In this document: piece after piece, positions 15,049-22,015 of the stretch
How positions within the stretch are numbered: position 1 is the first letter of the stretch
Layout of the letters: every line of letters begins with the position of its first letter
Source: Cyanobacteria bacterium UBA2566
Lineage (GTDB): Bacteria > Cyanobacteriota > Cyanobacteriia > Cyanobacteriales > Desertifilaceae
Assembly: GCA_002340255.1 (NCBI GenBank)
Contig: DDLS01000125.1
Coordinates: 1-22,034 of the forward strand
DNA: 22,034 nucleotides
Direction: 5' to 3'
The notes under the pieces: model-generated
Told to the model about the DNA's origin: nothing
Databases searched by the model: none
What the model saw: only the letters and a program-made list of their open reading frames with translations
Position numbers and translations under genes: made by a program

Positions 15049-15195
15049 CCTCACTCCTTCTACCCACTCCATATTCTTGCATTTGAAGATCTATCGTCAA
15101 TGCTTCCGTATTTTACCTTAGCGCTACCCAAGCTATTTCGGGAGTCAGGGAAGAGGCGATCTATCATAGAGCCATTATGGATTAAAGGTGCAGGA

Positions 15196-16191
15196 ATGAC
15201 CGATTTTGACTCACCATGGAAAGAAGCGATTTCGCTTTACTTTCATGATTTTATGCGCTTTTTCTTTCCCCTGATTGAGGCAGAGATTAATTGGGCAAGG
15301 GGCTTTGAATTCCTCGATACCGAACTCCAAAAAATCAAGCGCGAAACTGAAACCGGGCGACGAGATGCAGATAAACTGGTCAAAGTCTGGTGCAGGAATG
15401 GGGAAGAAATTTGGGTGTTGTTACACATCGAAGTCCAATCACAAGCCCAATCCGAGTTTGCTGAACGAATGTATATCTACAATAGTCGTATCTTTGACAC
15501 TTATCGTCGTAACATAGCCAGTTTAGCCGTTTTAGCTGACGATCGCCCATCATGGCGACCCTATCATTATCAGCGAGACTTTTGGGGATGCCAGGCCAGC
15601 TTAACCTTTCCGATCGTCAAGCTCCTTGATTACAATATCAGTGAGCTTGACAATGACCCTAACCCCTTTGCTGCCCTAGTTCAAGCCCATAGAGCAGCCC
15701 AGAGTATGGGTGAAAATCCAGAGGGGGGTTATGAGAATAAACTCGCCTTGATCAAAAGTCTCTATCAACGGGGATTGTCCCGCGAGGATATTGTCGAGCT
15801 ATTTCGATTGATTGATTGGCTCATTGCTCTACCAGAGAGAGAAGAGCGACGTTTATGGACAGAAATTGAAACGTTAGAACAGGAGAGAGCTATGCCTTAT
15901 ATTACCAATGTCGAACGGTTTGGTATTGAGAAAGGGAGACAAGAAGGACGAGAAGAGGGACGAGAAGAGGGACGAGCTGAAGGGCAACAAGAAGCGATAT
16001 TCCGTATTCTGGAAGTCCGTTTTGCCGACATTCCGTCAAAGTTAGTAGAGCAAGTGCGGAAGATAGAAAATTGGGAGATCCTCGGAGAACTGTTGACTCA
16101 AGCGGTAACAGCTCAATCCTTGCAGGCTTTTGAGGAAGTCGTGAATGAATATGGGGATGGGGCAGCAGAGGAGGACAATAGCAATAGCTAG
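15196..16191 (+). CDS. Rpn-family recombination-promoting nuclease / PD-(D/E)XK transposase-like protein
   Basis: 331 residues with an N-terminal PD-(D/E)XK nuclease domain of the YhgA/Rpn type: WKEAISLYFHDFMRFFFP, then Asp57/Asp59 in RRDADKLVKVW and Glu79-Val-Gln81 in WVLLHIEVQSQ, the D...ExQ active site. MYIYNSRIFDTYRR and LAVLADDRPSWRP are typical of the cyanobacterial group. A helical middle (KSLYQRGLSREDIVELFRLIDWLIALP) leads to a Gly/Arg/Glu tandem tail (GRQEGREEGREEGRAEG) and a last helical segment. E. coli Rpn proteins cut DNA and raise recombination; chromosomal role here is unknown. The frame is open back to 14989, but that part overlaps the divergent wecG start, and ATG 15196 with AAAGGTG upstream gives the family's normal N-terminus. 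Confidence 0.82.
   Translation: MTDFDSPWKEAISLYFHDFMRFFFPLIEAEINWARGFEFLDTELQKIKRETETGRRDADKLVKVWCRNGEEIWVLLHIEVQSQAQSEFAERMYIYNSRIFDTYRRNIASLAVLADDRPSWRPYHYQRDFWGCQASLTFPIVKLLDYNISELDNDPNPFAALVQAHRAAQSMGENPEGGYENKLALIKSLYQRGLSREDIVELFRLIDWLIALPEREERRLWTEIETLEQERAMPYITNVERFGIEKGRQEGREEGREEGRAEGQQEAIFRILEVRFADIPSKLVEQVRKIENWEILGELLTQAVTAQSLQAFEEVVNEYGDGAAEEDNSNS
15946..15981 (+). repeat. 12-base coding tandem repeat (GREE units) in the Rpn gene
   Basis: GGACGAGAAGAG is present twice exactly (15946-15957, 15958-15969), then in a diverged third unit (GGACGAGCTGAA). It encodes the G-R-E-E tail. Because units are multiples of three, slippage would change tail length without breaking the frame. 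Such tails are common in this nuclease family. Confidence 0.75.
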
Positions 16192-16235
16192 TCGCTATTT
16201 ATAGACGATTCAAGGAAAAGGTAAAACTTATTTTT

Positions 16236-16267
16236 CCTATTGCCTGTTGGCTATTGCCTATTGCCTA
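16236..16267 (-). repeat. Inverted copy of the AGGCAATAGG short tandem repeat
   Basis: CCTATTGCCT occurs at 16236-16245 and 16258-16267 with CTATTGCCT between, the reverse complement of units at 1288-1317 and 21961-21985. It fills the short gap between the Rpn gene and the histidine kinase, ending seven bases before the kinase ATG. It therefore occupies the place where a ribosome binding site would be. Confidence 0.75.
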
Positions 16268-16273
16268 GTATCT

Positions 16274-17638
16274 ATGTTTCAAACGACTCGTCGCCGTTTA
16301 GCTTTGTGGTACACTACCGTGACTGCGGTGCTGCTGTTGTGTTTTGCTGGCGGGATTTATGGGTATGTGCGGGCGACGCTGATCGATCGCATTGATGATA
16401 CCCTGAATCATGTGGTGGAGGTGGTGGAGCGATCGCTCATTTTTGAATCTCTGTCTACCGCTAGTCGTCAATCGCCCCATTTTCAGATTAATCTAGAAGC
16501 AAGTTTTCAACACCAAGTGGAACCAGCAGAGGACGATCGCATTGATTTAGAATGGTTTAGTGCCACAGGAGAGTTATTATGGTCAACTTGGGAAACTCCC
16601 CTTAATCTTCCGCTCCATTTTAATCGTATGGGGGAAACGGTACGAATTGAGCGATCGCCCCAGGAAAATCTTTGGAATTATACAGACTCTGATGTCCTCC
16701 TACGACAAGTGACCGATCGCGTACAAGTGGATCGGGAGGTGTTAGGATACTTGCGCGTGAGCCATCCTTGGTTTGAAGTCACCAAACCCACACAGCAGTT
16801 AATGGTGGATTTGGCGGCTGTTATTAGTTTAACCATCATTGCCGTCGCGGCGATCGGGTGGTTTTTATCCGGTTTAGCGATGGAACCAGTTAGAGTGAGT
16901 TATCTCCAACTGAAGCAATTTACCTCCGATGCTTCCCATGAATTAAGAAATCCGATTGCTACGATTCAAACGAACGTTCAAGTTGCTCTTGCCGATCCCA
17001 GTTTAGATCCTCAACAACATCAACCTTTACAAGTCATAGAACGACTCACGCGCCGTATGGGACGGTTAGTTAACGATCTGTTATTTTTAGCCCGGCAAGA
17101 TAGTGGTATGGTCGAACAGCACTGGCAATCTATTCCCTTAGATGCCTTGGTGATGGAAGTGATTGAAGAACAGCAGTTAATTGCGCGATCGCGTAATTTA
17201 ACCTTAGACTTTAATCTAGACTCTCCCGATTATCCTCCGGATCTAGACCCCTTCACCGTCACTGGAGATTGGACTCAGTTAAGCCGTTTATGCACCAATT
17301 TAATTAGTAATGCTCTGCAATATACACCTACGGGAGGAACCATTACAGTCTGTTTAAGCCAGGGTTCTGGAGTCCAATTGCAAGTCAAAGACACGGGGAT
17401 AGGCATTGCTAAAGCCGATTTACCCTATCTCTTCGATCGATTTTACCGAGTCGATGCGTCTCGCAGCCGAGATATACGAGATCCTGAAGGTCAAGTAGCG
17501 ACAGGATCGGGGTTAGGATTAGCGATTGTTAAGGCGATCGTTGATAACCATCATGGCTCAATTAAAATAGAGTCTCAACGCGATCGAGGAACCACTGTTA
17601 CCGTAACTCTACCCGCATATCGACCCGATCGAGGATGA
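16274..17638 (+). CDS. Two-component sensor histidine kinase (RppB/NrsS-like)
   Basis: A 454-residue membrane kinase: TM1 (about 11-32), a periplasmic sensor of about 145 residues (33-177), TM2 (about 178-200), then a DHp domain with phospho-acceptor His222 in FTSDASHELRNPIATI, and an HATPase domain with N-box TNLISNALQYTP (341-352), DTGIGIA (373-379), F-box FDRFYRVD and GSGLGLAIVKAI (411-422). HAMP is very short or absent. The N-terminus (MFQTTRRRLALWYTTVTAVLLL) and sensor (DLEWFSATGELLWSTW) recall the cyanobacterial RppB/NrsS redox or nickel sensor group; that subtype is from memory and moderate confidence. A response regulator normally sits next to such kinases, but none does here. ATG 16274 starts just before TM1; an upstream frame extension to 16247 is repeat-derived. 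Confidence 0.87.
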   Translation: MFQTTRRRLALWYTTVTAVLLLCFAGGIYGYVRATLIDRIDDTLNHVVEVVERSLIFESLSTASRQSPHFQINLEASFQHQVEPAEDDRIDLEWFSATGELLWSTWETPLNLPLHFNRMGETVRIERSPQENLWNYTDSDVLLRQVTDRVQVDREVLGYLRVSHPWFEVTKPTQQLMVDLAAVISLTIIAVAAIGWFLSGLAMEPVRVSYLQLKQFTSDASHELRNPIATIQTNVQVALADPSLDPQQHQPLQVIERLTRRMGRLVNDLLFLARQDSGMVEQHWQSIPLDALVMEVIEEQQLIARSRNLTLDFNLDSPDYPPDLDPFTVTGDWTQLSRLCTNLISNALQYTPTGGTITVCLSQGSGVQLQVKDTGIGIAKADLPYLFDRFYRVDASRSRDIRDPEGQVATGSGLGLAIVKAIVDNHHGSIKIESQRDRGTTVTVTLPAYRPDRG

Positions 17639-17745
17639 TCTCGTATCGAGCCTTTTTAATTCTACTTTAGTTATATAGCGTTTCTCAAATAGATGAGGGA
17701 CAATAAAAAGTCTGCTTTCATTTACCAGTTTTTTACTCCTCTCTT

Positions 17746-17985
17746 CTAATGTACCTCACTAATTCGATAAAGGCTATAGTATTTTGAGAACTGATGGAAT
17801 GCATAACATATTTCAGACATCTTGTATCCATTTTCATCCATGTAACTCCTGAGAGAAAAACCAAATTTGAGCACATCTCTGTTAAAGCTAACAAATAGTT
17901 CATAATACGCTGGGATTATAACAATACTATCAGTAGATACTGATTCTCCAGCAATCCCGTATAAGACTAATTGATCTAGTAGCAT
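17746..17985 (-). CDS. Doubtful small ORF of unknown function
   Basis: A 79-codon frame that I do not recognise. It is mildly protein-like (VIIPAYYELFVSFNRDV, GFSLRSYMDENGYKM, YAFHQFSKYYSLYRI) and stays open without a start for 14 further codons upstream, to a TAA at 18028-18030, suggesting its true beginning was lost. No ribosome binding site precedes the ATG. It lies on the same strand downstream of the phosphatase and the small Cys ORF. It could be a fragment of a decayed gene. The remaining sequence from 17639 to 17745 shows nothing but a TATAGCGTTTCTCAAAT-like segment. Confidence 0.3.
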   Translation of the reverse strand: MLLDQLVLYGIAGESVSTDSIVIIPAYYELFVSFNRDVLKFGFSLRSYMDENGYKMSEICYAFHQFSKYYSLYRISEVH

Positions 17986-18068
17986 GTTATAGTTTGATGA
18001 TGCAATTTCAAGCGATTGATACTTAACTTATAATTAGACCCCGTTGTGGCGGTAAGGTGACAATTTCT

Positions 18069-18221
18069 TTACCTGATTTTATCACACTTTGGGCATCGGG
18101 CTGTTTGAAATTCGGATTCTATTTCTAATACTGCGAAATGTGGGATAAAACGTCTTAACTCTTCCTGGCTCTCCCAGACAAATGAACCCACTCCTTTTCC
18201 AGTGAATATGAGGCATTTCAT
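18069..18221 (-). CDS. Small Cys-containing protein coupled to the phosphatase gene (possibly frameshifted)
   Basis: A 50-codon frame whose ATG overlaps the phosphatase stop as ATGA (18221-18218), a typical translational-coupling junction. The product begins MKCLIFTGKGVGSFVW, continues SQEELRRFIPHFAVLEIE, and ends FQTARCPKCDKIR with a CxxC pair that looks like half a zinc ribbon. Immediately after CPKCDK there is an A4 run (complement of 18077-18080). Removing one A would continue the frame as SGKEIVTLPPQRGLIIS to a stop at 18023-18025, about 65 residues in all. So this is either a true 50-residue protein, a slippage product, or a gene recently broken by a one-base insertion. I do not recognise the family. 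No ribosome binding site is visible. Confidence 0.5.
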   Translation of the reverse strand: MKCLIFTGKGVGSFVWESQEELRRFIPHFAVLEIESEFQTARCPKCDKIR

Positions 18222-20380
18222 CGTTGTTTCAAAACCAGCAAAGTAATATCATCAAATATCTTTTCTTCCCTAATAAACCTCCACACATCTTCAATCACCC
18301 GTTCCCGAATCTCATAGGCAGTTTTATCTCGGTGTTCTTGCACCACTGTACACAAACGCTCTAACCCATAGTGTTCTTTCTCCCTATTTTGCGCTTCTGT
18401 AATCCCATCCGTGTATAATACCATCACATCAGAAGGATTTAACTGAATATCCTGTTGACTAATAAACTCCAAAATCTGTTCATCTAACCCAATAGGCAAT
18501 CCCAAATCTATCGTATCAATCAACTCAATATCTCCGTTTAATCGAACCACAATAACTTGCTCATGTTGACCACTGAGTTTTACTCTACCCTGGTGATAAT
18601 CCAAAATTGCTAGCGTTATATGTTTATCACATTTCATCCGTTGCAAATTGTCATAGAGTGTCTGATTCAATAGATCTAAAAATCGTACTGGATCGGTTTC
18701 ATTCGCATTTTGCAAAGTACGAATCACGGTTTGAGTCATCAGCATTAACATCCCACTTTCTAAACCATGTCCGGTCACATCCCCAATCCCAATTTTGACT
18801 CGCTCTCCTTGCTTGAGAACGTCATAATAATCTCCACCCACTTCATTTGCAGGTTCCATATATCCTGAAATTTCTAAACCCACAATATTCTCTAATTCTT
18901 CCACGTTCGGTAGCACCATCTTCTGAAGCTTTCTTACGACATTTAATTCCGAACTCAAGCGCAAGTTTTCCACCTTAAGTTTATCATTTAATATTCCAAT
19001 TCTCTGATTGGCTAAAGCTAAGTCTGCGGTGCGTTCTTGAAGTTGTCGAAAAGTGTTGAGAATTCGGTCAGCCATATGATTGAAATTGTCGGCTAAATGA
19101 CCAATTTCATCTTTTCCCACGATCGGGGCACGAGCACTTAAATCTCCTTGAGAAAAGGCTTGAGTTGCTTTTTGTAAACGTTTAATTGGGCGAGTAATAG
19201 TGATTCCTAATAAAATAGCTAAAATAATATCAAATCCTAACGCTAAAGAGGCAACGATTCCTTGCAAAAGAAGACTTCCTCTTGTTAACTCTTCTAAGGC
19301 AGTTTCTGGAGTCCCTCTCACCAAAACACCAATGGGTTCACCTTGGTAATTATAAATTGCTTTAGCAGCAAATGTATAGTGTTTTCCTTCGAGCTTCATT
19401 CGTTGGGTGACCAGGCTATTTTTCGGGATAGTAATTGCTTCTTGTAAAAAAGTTAGATCGGGTATTGAGAGATCTAAAATATAGGAGCCATGAACGGCTG
19501 CATAGGCAGATTGATGTGCTTTTATATCAATGGGTTTAACTGAGGTGATTAAGTTAAAGTTTTGCCTGTTTTCATCATAAAGATAGATCCCACTATATCC
19601 ACCATCGAGAGCTTCTAGAGTAGATTGGACAATCTCTCTTTTTTTATTCACTATATCTCCCGAAACTAGAACAGCAATGGGTTGATCGGTTTGGGGATCT
19701 TTGACTGGAGTAATAGTATACCGAATCAGGATTTTTTCTCCAGGCGTTAAGAAGGAAAGATGTTCGGGAGATTCAGCTTCTAAATCTTGCCAATGGATTA
19801 TTTCACTGGTTTTTATTTGTTCGCCGGTTTTCAGAGCGATCTGAACGAGATTTTTCGGATTAAATACTTCTCCGGCTCGGTTCTGATTACCATTGACAAT
19901 GATTTTGAGATTCTTTCCAACCAAGGTTGCATATTCAATTTGGCGTGCTTTGATTTCATTTTCTAATATTGTTTGAACTTGCCCTTTAAAGTCCGGAGGA
20001 ATGAGTTGACCGTAACGGTGATATTGGGCTACTTGAATAATCGCTAAGTTGTCAGCTTGTCCTCGAAATCCAAATCCCATTTGATCGATCTTGATATTAT
20101 ATTCTATCTGAGTAACTGCTAATTCAGATTTGGCTTGATGTTCTAATTGATTCCGTCCGGATTTAAAAATCAAGTACGCACCGACACCCACGAGTCCGAC
20201 AATGGAAATAATTTCTGAGGTAAAAAGGCCAATGAGCTGTTTTTGACGAATGGGTAGATCTTTAAACCACTGAATTGCCCCGGGTTTAGTAATCAGAGAT
20301 TGGTTAGAAGATAGCTCGGAAGATGGTTTGGTTAATGGACTGTTAGATACTCTTAATTCAGAAGAATTGGGATCGTTCAT
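18218..20380 (-). CDS. Membrane SpoIIE/PP2C-type protein phosphatase with HAMP domain
   Basis: A 720-residue sensor phosphatase. Order: a Ser/Asn-rich cytoplasmic N-terminus, TM1 (about 49-73), a large periplasmic Cache-like sensor (about 75-365), TM2 (about 370-396), HAMP (397-449, TRPIKRLQKATQAFSQGDLS), a coiled coil (about 443-490), and a C-terminal PP2C/SpoIIE domain (about 500-718). Metal-binding acidic residues are visible at EVGGDYYDV (Asp517, Asp520), GIGDVTGHGLESG (Asp534), LYTDGITEAQN (Asp658) and FDDITLL (Asp710/711). Such RsbU/IcfG-like enzymes dephosphorylate Ser/Thr on STAS anti-anti-sigma partners, switching sigma factor or signalling modules in response to a periplasmic signal. 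No STAS protein or RsbW-type kinase is adjacent. A small coupled ORF follows it. Full length and motifs argue that it is functional. Confidence 0.9.
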   Translation of the reverse strand: MNDPNSSELRVSNSPLTKPSSELSSNQSLITKPGAIQWFKDLPIRQKQLIGLFTSEIISIVGLVGVGAYLIFKSGRNQLEHQAKSELAVTQIEYNIKIDQMGFGFRGQADNLAIIQVAQYHRYGQLIPPDFKGQVQTILENEIKARQIEYATLVGKNLKIIVNGNQNRAGEVFNPKNLVQIALKTGEQIKTSEIIHWQDLEAESPEHLSFLTPGEKILIRYTITPVKDPQTDQPIAVLVSGDIVNKKREIVQSTLEALDGGYSGIYLYDENRQNFNLITSVKPIDIKAHQSAYAAVHGSYILDLSIPDLTFLQEAITIPKNSLVTQRMKLEGKHYTFAAKAIYNYQGEPIGVLVRGTPETALEELTRGSLLLQGIVASLALGFDIILAILLGITITRPIKRLQKATQAFSQGDLSARAPIVGKDEIGHLADNFNHMADRILNTFRQLQERTADLALANQRIGILNDKLKVENLRLSSELNVVRKLQKMVLPNVEELENIVGLEISGYMEPANEVGGDYYDVLKQGERVKIGIGDVTGHGLESGMLMLMTQTVIRTLQNANETDPVRFLDLLNQTLYDNLQRMKCDKHITLAILDYHQGRVKLSGQHEQVIVVRLNGDIELIDTIDLGLPIGLDEQILEFISQQDIQLNPSDVMVLYTDGITEAQNREKEHYGLERLCTVVQEHRDKTAYEIRERVIEDVWRFIREEKIFDDITLLVLKQR

Positions 20381-20413
20381 CGTGAGTTAAGTACTTTAAG
20401 TTTCAAGGGAAGG

Positions 20414-20419
20414 ATTATA
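20414..20419 (-). promoter_or_regulatory. Extended -10 promoter element of the phosphatase gene
   Basis: On the minus strand TGATATAAT gives a consensus TATAAT with the TGN extension. It lies 33 bases before the ATG at 20380, implying a leader of roughly 25 bases. No consensus -35 is present at 17 bases (ACCCAT), which is tolerable for an extended -10 promoter. Confidence 0.4.
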
Positions 20420-20457
20420 TCAATTAAAAATCTTAAATGGGTCTGAGTTGGGAGTAA

Positions 20458-20658
20458 ATGGCTTCTAGCGATGCTAATATAGCGCGATCGCCCCATGGAA
20501 ATCCTGAGCATGATACGGATGATGGGTTGCTAGAGGCAAGTAACCGATCGCGTACCAGTTGGTCGCGAAGTGTTAGGATACTTGCGCGTGAGCTATCGTT
20601 AGTTAGCCATGGAACGGGTAATTGTAAAGGCGATCATCGATCAATTTTTAATTTTTAA
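20458..20658 (+). pseudogene. Frameshifted, internally deleted histidine kinase remnant
   Basis: This stretch is a degenerate second copy of the sensor kinase encoded at 16274-17638. Bases 20570-20593 are identical to 16739-16762 over 24 positions, and the surrounding ~100 bases align. In one frame it reads RSPHGNPEHDTDDGLL, matching kinase residues from RSPQENLW. After a frameshift another frame reads QVTDRVPVGREVLGYLRVSY then a stop, matching kinase 146-164 (QVTDRVQVDREVLGYLRVSH). Further on, LAME and then VIVKAIIDQ echo kinase LAMEP (201-205) and AIVKAIVDN (417-425), with the second membrane helix, DHp and most of the ATPase domain missing. Hence at least one frameshift, a nonsense codon and two deletions. 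An uninterrupted 66-codon frame across it is an accident. Confidence 0.8.
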
Positions 20659-20673
20659 TTGAAGGTAATGGTT

Positions 20674-21939
20674 ATGTCTTTTATTCGGGATCAATCTTAT
20701 CATCAGAGGCGTTCCCCGAAGGAGTCGCGGAGCGAATCGCCCCATTCTCCTCAATTTTGGTTGCTTTTAGTTTTGGGGTCAATCCTGCTACATGGATTAG
20801 TGTTATGGATAGTGCAGCCCCTATTGCGTCTGAGGATGACGGAGCAAGACTCTGTATCCTTTATTCCTATTGAGATGCTTGAGGCTATTGTTGAGGAAAC
20901 TTCAGCTCCTGAAGCCGCACCTTCTCCAGTCAATGAGACAGAACCTGAACCCCCATCCCCTTCTCCTAGTCCACCTCCAGTTGTCCCAGAAGTACAGCCT
21001 GAACTGGAAGAGAGAGTCCCTTCTTTAGAAGCTTTTCCTGCACCCTTCCCTTCTCCTACGTTTTCCCCTTTTCCGGTTCCCAAACTTTCTCCAACCCCAG
21101 AACCTTCACCTCAACCGTCTCCCACTCCAACACCTGAACCTTCACCTGCACTGTCTCCAACTCCCTCACCCACCCCAGAACCATCTCCAATTCCAACGCC
21201 TGAAGCCTCACCTGAATCGTCTCCAACTCCCGAACCAACTCCAGAAACCTCTCCAATTCCAACACCTGAAGCCTCACCTGAATCAACGCCAAGTCCAGAA
21301 CCTTCACCTGAATCGTCTGTAACACCAGAACCTACACCAAGTTCAGAAGGTACTCCGGTTCCTACGCAGAGTGTCGTTCCTCGTCCTTTGGTGACTCCTT
21401 CACCAGATATTGAGTCTGTTCCTGTAAGATCTCCACTTCCCTCTCCTCCCCCTCAAGTTTCTGCCTCTCCCGTTAACCCCTTGCCTGAAAATCCGGCTGT
21501 TGCAGAAGAAGAATTACCCAATATTGGCGATATTAAACCGGACGAATTTTCTCCTAAACTTTTAGGACTCCAACCCCCTCCCCCAGAGCAACAAATCGAT
21601 ATTCCAGATGAATGGGCTAAAGCTAAACCTTTAGAAACACCTCTAATTTTAGACTCTGATAATCCCACTTGTCCCCTAGAGTCGGGTGTGCGGGAATACT
21701 TTGGTCAAACTATTACTTTGTTCGTTACTATTGATGAGAATGGGAGGATTTTACCCAGTTATACGCTGGTTTTAAATCCTCAAAATACCAGCATTGCCTA
21801 TCAAAATTTAGTCCAATGTTTGGTCAACGAGCAAACTTGGAGTTTTGAGGCGGCGATCTCAGGCGATCGCCGAGTAGCCAGTAATGCGCAGTTAGAAGTT
21901 ACCCTCGATCCCATTCTTCCACAACCCAATCTTGAATAA
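20674..21939 (+). CDS. TonB-like energy-transducing protein with long Pro-rich spacer
   Basis: 421 residues: a basic cytoplasmic N-terminus, one membrane helix (about 27-50, FWLLLVLGSILLHGLVLWIV) containing S36xxxH40, the Ser-x3-His pattern through which TonB couples to ExbB/ExbD, a ~200-residue periplasmic spacer of Pro/Ser/Thr/Glu repeats, and a C-terminal ~90-residue domain (GQTITLFVTIDENGRILPSY...) of TonB-box-binding character with two Cys (NPTCPLE, VQCLVN). It should span the periplasm and energise outer-membrane transporters. ATG 20674 is preferred: GAAGG (20661-20665) is eight bases upstream; ATG 20668 and TTG 20659 are too close to or upstream of it. No exbBD or receptor gene lies nearby. 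The spacer is unusually long; the C-domain assignment is less certain than the helix. Confidence 0.75.
   Translation: MSFIRDQSYHQRRSPKESRSESPHSPQFWLLLVLGSILLHGLVLWIVQPLLRLRMTEQDSVSFIPIEMLEAIVEETSAPEAAPSPVNETEPEPPSPSPSPPPVVPEVQPELEERVPSLEAFPAPFPSPTFSPFPVPKLSPTPEPSPQPSPTPTPEPSPALSPTPSPTPEPSPIPTPEASPESSPTPEPTPETSPIPTPEASPESTPSPEPSPESSVTPEPTPSSEGTPVPTQSVVPRPLVTPSPDIESVPVRSPLPSPPPQVSASPVNPLPENPAVAEEELPNIGDIKPDEFSPKLLGLQPPPPEQQIDIPDEWAKAKPLETPLILDSDNPTCPLESGVREYFGQTITLFVTIDENGRILPSYTLVLNPQNTSIAYQNLVQCLVNEQTWSFEAAISGDRRVASNAQLEVTLDPILPQPNLE
20708..20741 (+). repeat. REP-like palindromic element inside the TonB-like N-terminus
   Basis: GGCGTTCCCCGAAGGAGTCG followed by CGGAGCGAATCGCC. Outer arms CGTTCC and GGAGCG pair with one G-U. 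It encodes RRSPKESRSESP in the cytoplasmic N-terminus. Sequences of this look are dispersed in cyanobacterial genomes; insertion into the coding sequence without a frame change is my inference. Confidence 0.4.
21088..21345 (+). repeat. Pro/Ser/Glu coding tandem repeat with a 66-base duplicated unit
   Basis: The spacer of the TonB-like gene consists of degenerate CC(A/T)-rich codon repeats (SPTPEPSPE-like). Within it, 21184-21218 and 21250-21284 are the same over 34 of 35 bases, a 66-base (22-codon) direct duplication encoding SPIPTPEASPES twice. Near identity indicates recent expansion. Confidence 0.85.
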
Positions 21940-21960
21940 AAGCATATAGTGCTTCGCGCT

Positions 21961-22015
21961 AGGCAATAGGGAATAGGCAATAGAAAATGTCCTAACTCTC
22001 CCTTTCTCTGCTATA
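21961..22015 (+). repeat. Short tandem repeat plus 41-bp dispersed element (copy B)
   Basis: AGGCAATAGGGAATAGG units followed by a 41-bp segment (21975-22015) matching 1309-1349 at 39 of 41 positions. It lies 21 bases after the TonB-like stop, noncoding. See copy A. Confidence 0.8.

Noticed and set aside
14989..15195. N-terminal extension of the Rpn nuclease by 69 residues
   Set aside because: It overlaps the start of the divergent glycosyltransferase gene and is not part of the nuclease fold; ATG 15196 gives the usual N-terminus.
20751..21325. Two minus-strand open frames opposite the TonB-like spacer
   Set aside because: They are mirror translations of the Pro-rich coding repeat (Gly/Glu/Leu/Val-rich low complexity) with no start signals.
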